Assembly: GCA_023512435.1 (NCBI GenBank)
Contig: JAILZP010000012.1
Coordinates: forward strand, 18,788 to 82,787
DNA length: 64,000 nucleotides
Reading direction: 5' to 3'
DNA from: Peptococcaceae bacterium
Lineage (GTDB): Bacteria > Bacillota > Desulfotomaculia > Desulfotomaculales > Desulfocucumaceae
Part shown: positions 45,128 to 52,590 of the stretch, in pieces
Layout of the letters: each line of letters begins with the position of its first letter
Numbering within the stretch: position 1 is the stretch's first letter
Notes under the pieces: generated by a model
What the model was told of the DNA's origin: nothing
The model's input: the letters and a program-made list of their open reading frames with translations, nothing else
Database searches by the model: none
Program-made: the position numbers and the translations under genes

Positions 45128-46828
45128 TTAATTCTGCTGCTGGCCGCCGCCCTTTTGTTTGTTGATTTCCTCCTCCACCAGGACCCTCCGGAGGATTTTG
45201 CCCACCATGGTCTTGGGCAGTTCGGAACGGAATTCCACCATTTTGGGCACCTTGTAGGCGGCCAGCCTTTCCTTGCAGAAGGAGATGATCTCCTGGTCCG
45301 TGGCCGTTTCCCCCTCCTTCAGGACGATGAAGGCCTTCACGGTTTCTCCCCGGTAAGGGTCGGGCACGCCGGCCACGGAGACCTCCTGGATTTTGGGATG
45401 CTCGTAGAGCACCTCCTCCACCTCCCGGGGGTAGATGTTGTAACCTCCGGCAATGATCAGGTCCTTTTTCCGGTCCACGATGAAGGTCATGCCCCTTTCG
45501 TCCATGCGGCCGATGTCCCCGGTGTAGAACCAGCCGTCCCGCAGCACCCGGGCGTTTTCCTCGGGCCTGTTCCAGTATCCCTTCATCACCTGGGGGCCCT
45601 TTACGCATATCTCCCCGGTTTCCCCCAGGGGCATCTCCTTTTCCCCGGTCTCGATGTCCATTATCCGGCACAGGGTGTCCGGCAGGGGCACCCCGATGGA
45701 CCCCTCGGCCCTGGCGTCGAAGGGATTGGAATGGGTAACCGGCGAGGTTTCGCTCAGTCCGTAGCCCTCCACCAGCTTTCCGCCGGTGAGTTCCTGGAAT
45801 TTTAACTGCACCTCCAGGGGCAAAGGCGCGGCGCCGCTGAGGCAGGCCTTCAGGGAGGAAATGTTGTAGTTTTTCAGTTCCGGGGAGGAGATTACGGCCA
45901 CGTATATGGTGGGGGTGCCCGGAAAGAGGGTGCCCCTGTATTTATGTATGTTTTCCAGGACCATCTTCAGGTCGAAGCGGGGAATCAGCACCAGGGTGGC
46001 GGCGTTGTATATGCCGAAGTTCATGCACACCGTCATGCCGAAGGAGTGGAAGAAGGGGAGGACCGAGATGATCACCTCTTTGCCCTTTTCAATTTCATTC
46101 TTGCTCCACTCGGTAAGCTGCAGGACGTTGGCCACCAGGTTGCGGTGGGTGAGCATGGCCCCCTTGGACAGGCCGGTGGTCCCCCCGGTATACTGCAGGA
46201 CCGCCAGGTCCTCCGGTTTTAAGTCAACCTTGGGGGGATTGGGGGCGGCCCCGGCGATGATCTGTTTCAGGTTCAAAACGCCGCTGCCGGCCGGTATTTC
46301 GGCCCACTGCCCGGCTTTCCTGGCTTTGATTGGGTAAAGCAGGTTCTTGGGGAACGGGAGGTAATCCTTGATTCCGGTGGCGATCAGCCTCCGTACCGGT
46401 GTGTCCGGGGCCGTCTTGAGCACTTTCGGCGCCAGCTGGTCCAGGAAGATGAGGGTCTCCGCCCCCGAATCCCTGAGCTGGTGCGACAGCTCCCTCTCGG
46501 TGTACATGGGGTTGATCCCCACCCCGACAGCTCCGATCTTCAGCACGGCGTAGTAGCTGATTACCTCCTGGGGTATGTTGGGCAGCATCAGGCCCACCCG
46601 GTCGCCCTTTTTTACACCCAGGTCGGCCAGCGCCCGGGCCAGCCTGTCCACCTGGTCCTTAAGGCCGGAGTAAGTCAGCTTCCCTCCCATGAAGATGGTG
46701 GCCGTCCGGCCGGGGTACTCCCCGGCTGCCTGGTCCAGGATAGCGGGCAGCGGGATTTCCGGGTACTCCAGGTTCGGTCTTACTCCAGCAGGGTACGACT
46801 TGGTCCAGAAGGGTTTGCCTTCGTTCAC
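45128..46828 (-). CDS. Long-chain fatty-acid-CoA ligase-like AMP-binding protein
   Basis: The 566-residue enzyme is an ANL-superfamily ligase that activates a carboxylate with ATP and joins it to CoA. Motifs include the P-loop-like YTGGTTGLSKGAMLTHRN, GYGLSETSPVTHSNP, the ribose-binding YTGDIGRMDERGMTFIVDRKKDLI, and the catalytic lysine region PKTMVGKILRR at the C-terminus. The pattern fits medium- to long-chain fatty acyl-CoA synthetases (FadD/LcfA type), but chain length cannot be read. The GTG at 46828 has a strong AGGAGGT seven bases upstream; the frame continues 21 codons further left without a ribosome site. An AT-rich palindrome lies upstream. A zinc-ribbon-coding segment follows the stop codon in frame. 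Confidence 0.92.
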   Translation of the reverse strand: MNEGKPFWTKSYPAGVRPNLEYPEIPLPAILDQAAGEYPGRTATIFMGGKLTYSGLKDQVDRLARALADLGVKKGDRVGLMLPNIPQEVISYYAVLKIGAVGVGINPMYTERELSHQLRDSGAETLIFLDQLAPKVLKTAPDTPVRRLIATGIKDYLPFPKNLLYPIKARKAGQWAEIPAGSGVLNLKQIIAGAAPNPPKVDLKPEDLAVLQYTGGTTGLSKGAMLTHRNLVANVLQLTEWSKNEIEKGKEVIISVLPFFHSFGMTVCMNFGIYNAATLVLIPRFDLKMVLENIHKYRGTLFPGTPTIYVAVISSPELKNYNISSLKACLSGAAPLPLEVQLKFQELTGGKLVEGYGLSETSPVTHSNPFDARAEGSIGVPLPDTLCRIMDIETGEKEMPLGETGEICVKGPQVMKGYWNRPEENARVLRDGWFYTGDIGRMDERGMTFIVDRKKDLIIAGGYNIYPREVEEVLYEHPKIQEVSVAGVPDPYRGETVKAFIVLKEGETATDQEIISFCKERLAAYKVPKMVEFRSELPKTMVGKILRRVLVEEEINKQKGGGQQQN

Positions 46829-46894
46829 CGGGATACCTCCTGTGTTATGAATTATTAAATAAATATTAACATTGGAAAAAATTATCTTCAATAT

Positions 46895-46911
46895 AATAAT
46901 GAATCATTATT
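46895..46911. promoter_or_regulatory. AT-rich palindrome in the acyl-CoA ligase / BMP lipoprotein divergent region
   Basis: AATAATGA-A-TCATTATT is a perfect 8-1-8 palindrome, 67 bases upstream of the ligase start codon and about 215 bases upstream of the BMP lipoprotein gene. It resembles an operator. The remaining 297-base spacer has AT-rich stretches and a small CCGGG-aag-CCCGG stem (47080-47092). I see no purine riboswitch aptamer in it. Confidence 0.5.
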
Positions 46912-47125
46912 CAACTATTTTTGCAGTTTATTTTTAACAATTCCATGCATGATCCGGCCTTCAGCATTTTTATGGGGAAAATTGTCGCGGCGGGAGGATT
47001 TCTTTTTCCGGCATTGAATAAAGATGATCGGGTTTGGGCATAACGGAAAAATGCAGGAAGGGGGATAGATCCGACATTTCCGGGAAGCCCGGACATTCGA
47101 CACATGGTTTCAGGGAGGGGAGAAA

Positions 47126-48253
47126 GTGAAAAAAACAAAAGGTTTTATCCCGGTGGCCGCAGTGTTGCTGCTGGCCGTGGCGCTGGCGGCATCGGGCTGC
47201 GGCAAAAAGGAAGAGAAGAAGGATAGCCAGAAGGGAGCCGCCGGGGACTCCGGCAAGTTCAAGGTTGCCTTCATGTACGTCGGACCGGTGGGGGACGCCG
47301 GGTGGACCTACGCCCACGACCAGGGCAGGAAGTACCTGGAGAAAGAGCTTCCCTGGGTGGAGACCAGTTACGTGGAGTCCGTCCCCGAGGGGGCAGATTC
47401 CGAGAGGGTGCTGACCCAGCTGGCCGAGCAGGGGAACAAGGTGATCTTCGCCACCAGCTTCGGCTACATGGATCCCACCATCAATGTGGCCAAAAAATAC
47501 CCCGATGTGGTTTTCATGCACTGCTCGGGATTTAAAACCGATAAAAACGTGGGTACATACTTCGGCCGGATTTACCAGCCCCGCTACCTGACCGGGATGG
47601 TGGCCGGCAAGATGACCAAGGCCGGCAAAATCGGCTACGTGGCCGCATTCCCCATTCCCGAGGTGGTCAGGGGCATAAACGCCTTCACCCTGGGGGTGCG
47701 GTCGGTGAACCCCAACGCCAGGGTGCAGGTGGTCTGGACCAACACCTGGTACGACCCGGCCAAGGAAAAGGACGCCGCTAAAACCCTGCTGGACGCGGGG
47801 TGCGACGTCATCGCCCAGCACCAGGACACTCCCGGCCCGCAGCAGGCCGCCGAGGAAAAGGGCAAGTACGGCATCGGCTACAACAGCGACATGAGCAAGT
47901 ACGCGCCCAAGGCCGTGCTGACTTCCGCCGTGTGGAACTGGGGGCCCTTCTACGTGAAGACCGTTCAGGCGGTCAGGGACAAGACCTGGAAGTCCGACCA
48001 GTACTGGGGGCCCATGAGCGACAAGATTGTTGACCTGGCGCCCTTCGGCCCGATGGTGCCCGATGACGTGAAGAAACTGGTGGAGGACGCAAGGCAGAAA
48101 ATCCTCAGCGGCCAGTGGGATGTCTTCACCGGGCCCGTCAAAGACCAGGCAGGCACGGTGAGGGTGCCCGCCGGGCAGAAGATGAGCGACAAGGACATGC
48201 TGAGCTTTGACTGGTTCGTGGAAGGCGTGGAGGGTACCATAAAGAAACAGTAA
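47126..48253 (+). CDS. BMP-family ABC transporter substrate-binding lipoprotein
   Basis: The 375-residue lipoprotein captures purine nucleosides (or related bases) outside the membrane. It has a signal peptide with lipobox LAASGC (Cys about 26), a Lys-rich linker, and the BMP/PnrA fold: FKVAFMYVGPVGDAGWTYAHDQGRKYLE, the nucleoside-stacking region GYMDPTINVAKKYPDVVFMHCSG, GKIGYVAAFPIPEVVRGINAFTLG and DVIAQHQDTPGPQQAAEEKG. The GTG at 47126 follows GGGAGGGGAG. It heads an importer operon with an ATPase, two permeases and xanthine phosphoribosyltransferase, which supports purine uptake. Confidence 0.93.
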   Translation: MKKTKGFIPVAAVLLLAVALAASGCGKKEEKKDSQKGAAGDSGKFKVAFMYVGPVGDAGWTYAHDQGRKYLEKELPWVETSYVESVPEGADSERVLTQLAEQGNKVIFATSFGYMDPTINVAKKYPDVVFMHCSGFKTDKNVGTYFGRIYQPRYLTGMVAGKMTKAGKIGYVAAFPIPEVVRGINAFTLGVRSVNPNARVQVVWTNTWYDPAKEKDAAKTLLDAGCDVIAQHQDTPGPQQAAEEKGKYGIGYNSDMSKYAPKAVLTSAVWNWGPFYVKTVQAVRDKTWKSDQYWGPMSDKIVDLAPFGPMVPDDVKKLVEDARQKILSGQWDVFTGPVKDQAGTVRVPAGQKMSDKDMLSFDWFVEGVEGTIKKQ

Positions 48254-48285
48254 AGAAGTTTTAACAAGACAATCACCGCAGGGGC

Positions 48286-48310
48286 CGCTGACGGGAACAT
48301 CCCGTCAGCG
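48286..48310 (+). other. Intercistronic hairpin after the BMP lipoprotein gene
   Basis: CGCTGACGGGA-aca-TCCCGTCAGCG is a perfect 11-bp stem with a 3-base loop and no T-tract. In binding-protein-dependent importers such hairpins commonly stabilise the binding-protein mRNA or attenuate read-through, allowing more lipoprotein than ATPase. Confidence 0.7.
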
Positions 48311-48335
48311 ACCGGTTTATGGGGGGTGCAAGCCT

Positions 48336-49853
48336 GTGAAGCTGGTGGAGATGAAGGGGATCACCAAGCGCTTTCCCGGCGTCCTGGCCAACGATGATAT
48401 AGACTTTTCGGTGGAGCCCGGTGAAATTCACGCCCTGCTTGGAGAAAACGGATCGGGCAAAAGCACCCTCATGTCAATTTTGGCGGGCCTGTACAGGCCG
48501 GACCGGGGGACCATTCTGGTCCGGGGCCGGGAGGTGTCGCTGCGGTCGCCCAGGGACGCCATCAGGCACGGCATCGGCATGGTCCACCAGCACTTCAAGC
48601 TGGTGGAAAACTTCACGGTGACCGAAAACATCATCCTGGGCCACGTACAGACGCCCCTGTTCCATAACCTGAAAAGTCATTCGGAAAAGATTGCGGACCT
48701 GGGCGGCCGGTTCGGCCTGGGCGTTGACCCCGGGGCCAGGATAAACCAGCTTTCGGTGGGCGAAAAGCAGCGGGTGGAGATATTAAAAATGCTTTACCGC
48801 GGTTCCGACCTGCTGATCATGGACGAGCCCACCGCGGTTCTCACCCCCCAGGAAGCGGCCGAACTTTTTGTCAACCTGAAAAAGTTCGCCGGATCAGGAA
48901 GATCGGTGGTGCTGATCACCCACAAACTGAACGAGGTGATGTCGGCGGCCCACCGGGTGACGGTGCTCAGGGCCGGCAGGGTGGTGGCGGTGCTGGGCAG
49001 GGAGGAGATTTCCGAGAGAAAACTGGCCCGCCTGATGGTGGGCAGGGATGTTGCCCCTGCCCGGAGGGAGGAGTCCCGCGGGGCCGGGGAAGCGGTGCTG
49101 GAACTGCAGGATGTTTCGGCTTCCGGGGACGTGGGCAGGCAGGGTTTGAAAAAAGTATCCTTCACGGTCAGAAGGGGCGAGATTTTCGGCGTCGCCGGTG
49201 TGGCCGGGAACGGCCAGAAAGAACTGGCCGAAGCCGTGGCCGGTCTGAGATGGGTGCACTCGGGAAGGATTTTCATAAACGGGGTGAATGTCACCAACCT
49301 TTCGCCCCGGACCATCGCCGACCTGGGGGTGAGTTACGTTCCGGAGGACCGGCTGGGCATAGGGCTGGTGCCCGGCCTGGGGATCGTGGACAACGTCATT
49401 CTGAAGAATTACCGCAAGCCCCCGGTGGCCGGCCGGTGGCTGATCAACTACCGGCTGGCCGGCCGGGAGGCCGGGCGGCTGGTAAAGGAATTCGGCATCA
49501 GGGTGGCCGACTTCAGGGCCCCGGTAAGCCTGCTCTCCGGGGGTAACATGCAGCGGCTCCTGCTGGCCAGGGAAATACTGGGCAGCCCCTCGCTGATGGT
49601 GGTGGTTTACCCCGTCAGGGGGCTGGATGTGGGGGCGGCCGAGTCCGTGCACAGGATGCTGCTGGAGATGAGGCGGAAGGGCACGGCCATCCTGCTTATT
49701 TCCGAGGATCTGGACGAGGTCATGAAACTTAGCGACCGGGTGGGGGTCATGTTCGAGGGATCTATGGTGGGCATTCTGCCCGGAGGGAACATTACGCCCG
49801 AGGAAATCGGGCTTTTGATGATGGGATCCGCCGGGCCGGGGGCGGGGGCGTGA
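48336..49853 (+). CDS. Nucleoside ABC importer, double ATP-binding protein
   Basis: The 505-residue protein contains two fused ATPase domains, as in the ribose/nucleoside (CUT2/BMP) importer group. Domain 1 has Walker A GENGSGKST, signature LSVGEKQRVEIL and Walker B LLIMDEPTAVLTP. Domain 2 (from about residue 250) has the degenerate loop GVAGNGQKELAEA, signature LSGGNMQRLLLARE, and VVYPVRGLDVGA where a catalytic Glu would be expected, so one of the two sites is likely inactive (normal for this family). The GTG at 48336 follows GGGGGGTGCAAGCC. It overlaps the first permease gene by four bases. Confidence 0.94.
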   Translation: MKLVEMKGITKRFPGVLANDDIDFSVEPGEIHALLGENGSGKSTLMSILAGLYRPDRGTILVRGREVSLRSPRDAIRHGIGMVHQHFKLVENFTVTENIILGHVQTPLFHNLKSHSEKIADLGGRFGLGVDPGARINQLSVGEKQRVEILKMLYRGSDLLIMDEPTAVLTPQEAAELFVNLKKFAGSGRSVVLITHKLNEVMSAAHRVTVLRAGRVVAVLGREEISERKLARLMVGRDVAPARREESRGAGEAVLELQDVSASGDVGRQGLKKVSFTVRRGEIFGVAGVAGNGQKELAEAVAGLRWVHSGRIFINGVNVTNLSPRTIADLGVSYVPEDRLGIGLVPGLGIVDNVILKNYRKPPVAGRWLINYRLAGREAGRLVKEFGIRVADFRAPVSLLSGGNMQRLLLAREILGSPSLMVVVYPVRGLDVGAAESVHRMLLEMRRKGTAILLISEDLDEVMKLSDRVGVMFEGSMVGILPGGNITPEEIGLLMMGSAGPGAGA

Positions 49854-50935
49854 AGGGCATGAGAGGTCTTGTCAGGCTTGAAAAAAGAGGTGTCGTTTCA
49901 GGGGCGCCGGTTCTGGCCGTAACCGTCCTGTCGGTGCTGCTGTCCATGGTCCTGGGCGGGGTTTTCCTGCACCTGACCGGGCATGATCCCGTGGAGGTCT
50001 ATATTCTGATGTTCACCGGCGCCTTCGGGTCGGCCTACGGCATCTCGGAAACGCTGGTCAAGGCCATTCCCCTGATGATCTCGGGACTGGGCATATCCCT
50101 GGCCTTCAGGATGCGGATGTGGAACATCGGGGCTGAGGGGCAGATATACATGGGCGCCTTTGCGGCAAGCTGGGTACCCCTGACCTTTCCGGACCTCCCG
50201 GCCTATGCAATGATCCCGGCCATGATCCTCCTGGGCATGGCCGCCGGGGGCCTGTGGGCGTTGCTGCCCGCCGTTCCCAGGGCCTACCTGGGCGTCAACG
50301 AGATTATCACCACCTTGATGCTGAACTACGTGGCCATTCTGTGGGTGGATTACCTGGTTTTCGGCCCCTGGAAGGACCCCAAGGGCTTCAACTTTCCCCT
50401 GAGCGCGCCCTTTTCCGAGGCCGCCAGGCTGGGAACGGTGGGAAACACCAGGGTGCACACGGGTATTTTGTTTGCCCTGGTTATCGCCGTCATCATTTAT
50501 CTGATAATCAACCGGACCAGGTGGGGGTTTGAGATCAGGGTGATCGGGGAAAGCGAAGCGGCGGCCCGGTACGCCGGGATGGACATCCAGCGCAACATAC
50601 TGCTGGTGATGATGGTCAGCGGGGCCATCTGCGGGCTGGCCGGAATGACCGAGGTGAGCGGGATAACCGGCAGGCTGCAGCCCAACCTCAGCCCGGGCTA
50701 CGGCTACACCGCCATCATCGTGGCCTGGCTGGCCAAACTGAACCCCTTCGCCATACTGCTGGCAGCGGTGCTTTTCGGCGGGCTGCAGGTGGGCGGCTAC
50801 CTGGTCCAGACCAGCGGGGTGCCGGCCCCGGTGGCCACCATGCTGCAGGGGGCCATACTCTTTTTCGTGCTGGGCGGAGATATTCTCAGCAAGTACAGGA
50901 TCAGGATCGGGGCGGGAAGGGAGGAGGCGGCCTGA
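49850..50935 (+). CDS. Nucleoside ABC importer permease, subunit 1
   Basis: The 361-residue membrane protein has about nine hydrophobic segments and the BPD-transp-2 motif region AFRMRMWNIGAEGQIYMGAF and AYLGVNEIITTLMLNYVA, shared with NupP/YufP-type nucleoside permeases. It pairs with the next permease. The GTG at 49850 overlaps the ATPase stop; an ATG at 49859 is an alternative start. The stop overlaps the second permease start by one base (TGATG), so translation is coupled across the operon. Confidence 0.93.
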   Translation: MKGMRGLVRLEKRGVVSGAPVLAVTVLSVLLSMVLGGVFLHLTGHDPVEVYILMFTGAFGSAYGISETLVKAIPLMISGLGISLAFRMRMWNIGAEGQIYMGAFAASWVPLTFPDLPAYAMIPAMILLGMAAGGLWALLPAVPRAYLGVNEIITTLMLNYVAILWVDYLVFGPWKDPKGFNFPLSAPFSEAARLGTVGNTRVHTGILFALVIAVIIYLIINRTRWGFEIRVIGESEAAARYAGMDIQRNILLVMMVSGAICGLAGMTEVSGITGRLQPNLSPGYGYTAIIVAWLAKLNPFAILLAAVLFGGLQVGGYLVQTSGVPAPVATMLQGAILFFVLGGDILSKYRIRIGAGREEAA

Positions 50936-51879
50936 TGGCTGAAGGCGGGCAGACAAACGTTCTTATTCTCATCCTGGCCACGGCGGTGACCGCCGGGACC
51001 CCCATCCTGTACGCCGCCCTGGGCGAGCTGCTGGCCGAGCGTTCGGGGGTGATCAACCTCGGTGTGGAGGGGATGATGCTGACCGGGGCGGTGTGCGGAT
51101 TCATGGCGGCCCTGGCCTTCCAAAACCCGTGGGCCGGAGTGGCGGCGGCCATGCTGGCCGGGGGGCTGGTATCGGCCATCCACGCCTTTCTCACCGTGAC
51201 CCTGAGGGCGGACCAGGTGGTCAGCGGCCTGGCCCTGACCATATTCGGCACGGGCTTAAGCGGTTTCCTGGGCAAAAGCTACGTGGGCACGCCCCTGCCG
51301 GTCCACTTTTCGGCGGATCCCCTGCCGGGGCTGGGGGACATTCCGGTGATCGGCCCCATTTTCTTTCACCAGGACCCGCTGGTCTATATCACTTACCTGC
51401 TGGTGCCGGCCATGTGGGTGTTTATTTACAAAACCAGGCCCGGCCTGCACCTGCGGTCCATCGGGGAAAACCCCTGGGCCGCCGACTCCCTGGGGGTGCG
51501 GGTGATTCTGTCCAGGTACCTCTATGTCATAGCCGGGGGCATGCTGGCCGGCCTGGGCGGGGCCTACCTTTCCCTGGCCTACGCCCCCTCCTGGCTGGAG
51601 AACATGACCGCGGGCAGGGGGTGGATAGCGGTGGCCCTGGTCATATTCGCCGTCTGGAACCCTGTCCGGGCCATGGCGGGCGCGTACATCTTCGGGGGCA
51701 TCGACGCCCTGGGCTTCAGACTCCAGGTGCTGGGACTGATGGTGTCCCCCTTCTTCCTGAAAATGCTGCCCTATATTTTCACCGTTCTGGTGCTGATCAT
51801 CGTCATCGGCCGGAGCAGGGGCGCCGGGGCGGGATCGCCGGGAGCCCTGGGGATTCCCTTTGACAGGGAAGAACGGTAA
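50935..51879 (+). CDS. Nucleoside ABC importer permease, subunit 2
   Basis: The 314-residue permease has about eight membrane segments and the partner motifs AALGELLAERSGVINLGVEGMMLTGA, VVSGLALTIFGTGLSGF and GENPWAADSLGVRV, typical of NupQ/YufQ. With subunit 1 it forms the heterodimeric channel. The ATG at 50935 overlaps the previous stop. A hairpin-forming heptad array (51886-51930) separates it from the phosphoribosyltransferase gene; this could tune read-through rather than stop it, since the functions are linked. Confidence 0.93.
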   Translation: MAEGGQTNVLILILATAVTAGTPILYAALGELLAERSGVINLGVEGMMLTGAVCGFMAALAFQNPWAGVAAAMLAGGLVSAIHAFLTVTLRADQVVSGLALTIFGTGLSGFLGKSYVGTPLPVHFSADPLPGLGDIPVIGPIFFHQDPLVYITYLLVPAMWVFIYKTRPGLHLRSIGENPWAADSLGVRVILSRYLYVIAGGMLAGLGGAYLSLAYAPSWLENMTAGRGWIAVALVIFAVWNPVRAMAGAYIFGGIDALGFRLQVLGLMVSPFFLKMLPYIFTVLVLIIVIGRSRGAGAGSPGALGIPFDREER

Positions 51880-51885
51880 GAAAAA

Positions 51886-51930
51886 GGGGAATTGGGGATT
51901 GGTATGCCCAATTCCCAGTTCCCAATTCCC
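51886..51930. repeat. Fold-back heptad array between the nucleoside permease and xpt
   Basis: Units GGGGAAT, TGGGGAT, TGGTATG are followed by CCCAATT, CCCAGTT, CCCAATT, so the two halves are near-complementary and form a stem of about 16 bp with G-U pairs and a TATG-type loop. It is a compact version of the gmk-rpoZ arrangement. Confidence 0.85.
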
Positions 51931-51947
51931 ACCAAAGGGGTGTGCTT

Positions 51948-52517
51948 GTGCAGAAGTTAAAAGAGAGAATAGTAAATGAAGGCAGGGTCATCGGGACCGG
52001 CATACTGAAGGTGGACTCCTTCCTGAACCACCAGATAGACCCGCAGTTCACCATGGAAATGGGCAGGGAACTGGCCTCCAGGTTCGCCGGGGAGGGTATT
52101 ACCAAGGTGCTCACGGTGGAGGCTTCGGGCATAGCCGTGGCCACTGCCGCCGGGCTGGCCCTGGGCGTGCCGGTGGTCTTCGCCAAGAAGGGCAGGGCCA
52201 GCACCCAGGACGCCGGGGTATACTCCGCCCGGGTTTATTCCTTCACCAGGCGGGAGGCGGTGGACATATCCGTTTCCGGCAGGTTCCTGGGGCCGGATGA
52301 CACCGTGCTTATCGTCGATGACTTCCTGGCCCACGGGGAGGCCCTGCGCGGCCTGGTGGAGATAGTGCGCCAGGCGGGATCGCGCCTGGCCGGGGCCGGC
52401 ATCGTCATCGAGAAGGTGTTCCAGGGCGGGCGGGAAAAGCTGAAGGGCCAGGGGGTAAGAATCGAGTCCCTGGCGGCGATCAGGGAAATGTCGGAGGATC
52501 GCATCGTATTTCTTTAG
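51948..52517 (+). CDS. xpt: Xanthine phosphoribosyltransferase
   Basis: Xpt converts xanthine and PRPP to XMP for purine salvage. The 189-residue protein has the family opening LKERIVNEGRVIGTGILKVDSFLNHQIDP, the base region EASGIAVATAAGLALGVPVVFAKK and the PRPP loop VLIVDDFLAHGEAL. The GTG at 51948 is seven bases after AAAGGGG; a GTG two codons earlier is possible. Its place at the end of the BMP-type importer operon suggests uptake of purine nucleosides or bases followed by salvage. Adenine PRT-like enzymes are excluded by the characteristic FLNHQIDP segment. Confidence 0.94.
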   Translation: MQKLKERIVNEGRVIGTGILKVDSFLNHQIDPQFTMEMGRELASRFAGEGITKVLTVEASGIAVATAAGLALGVPVVFAKKGRASTQDAGVYSARVYSFTRREAVDISVSGRFLGPDDTVLIVDDFLAHGEALRGLVEIVRQAGSRLAGAGIVIEKVFQGGREKLKGQGVRIESLAAIREMSEDRIVFL

Positions 52518-52529
52518 GGAGTGGCGTTG

Positions 52530-52564
52530 GAGTCAGGAATCCGGAAGCCAGAATCCAGAACCAA
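52530..52564. repeat. Heptad repeat between xpt and the sigma-54 regulator
   Basis: Five units: GAGTCAG, GAATCCG, GAAGCCA, GAATCCA, GAACCAA. Same family and orientation as the carB array. It fills the gap between two convergent genes. Confidence 0.85.
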
Positions 52565-52590
52565 GAAGCATGCAGGCATTGCACCTCGGG

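Noticed and set aside
46829..47125. Purine riboswitch upstream of the BMP importer operon
   Set aside because: No guanine/adenine aptamer core or matching loop sequences were found. Only the small stem at 47080-47092 is present.
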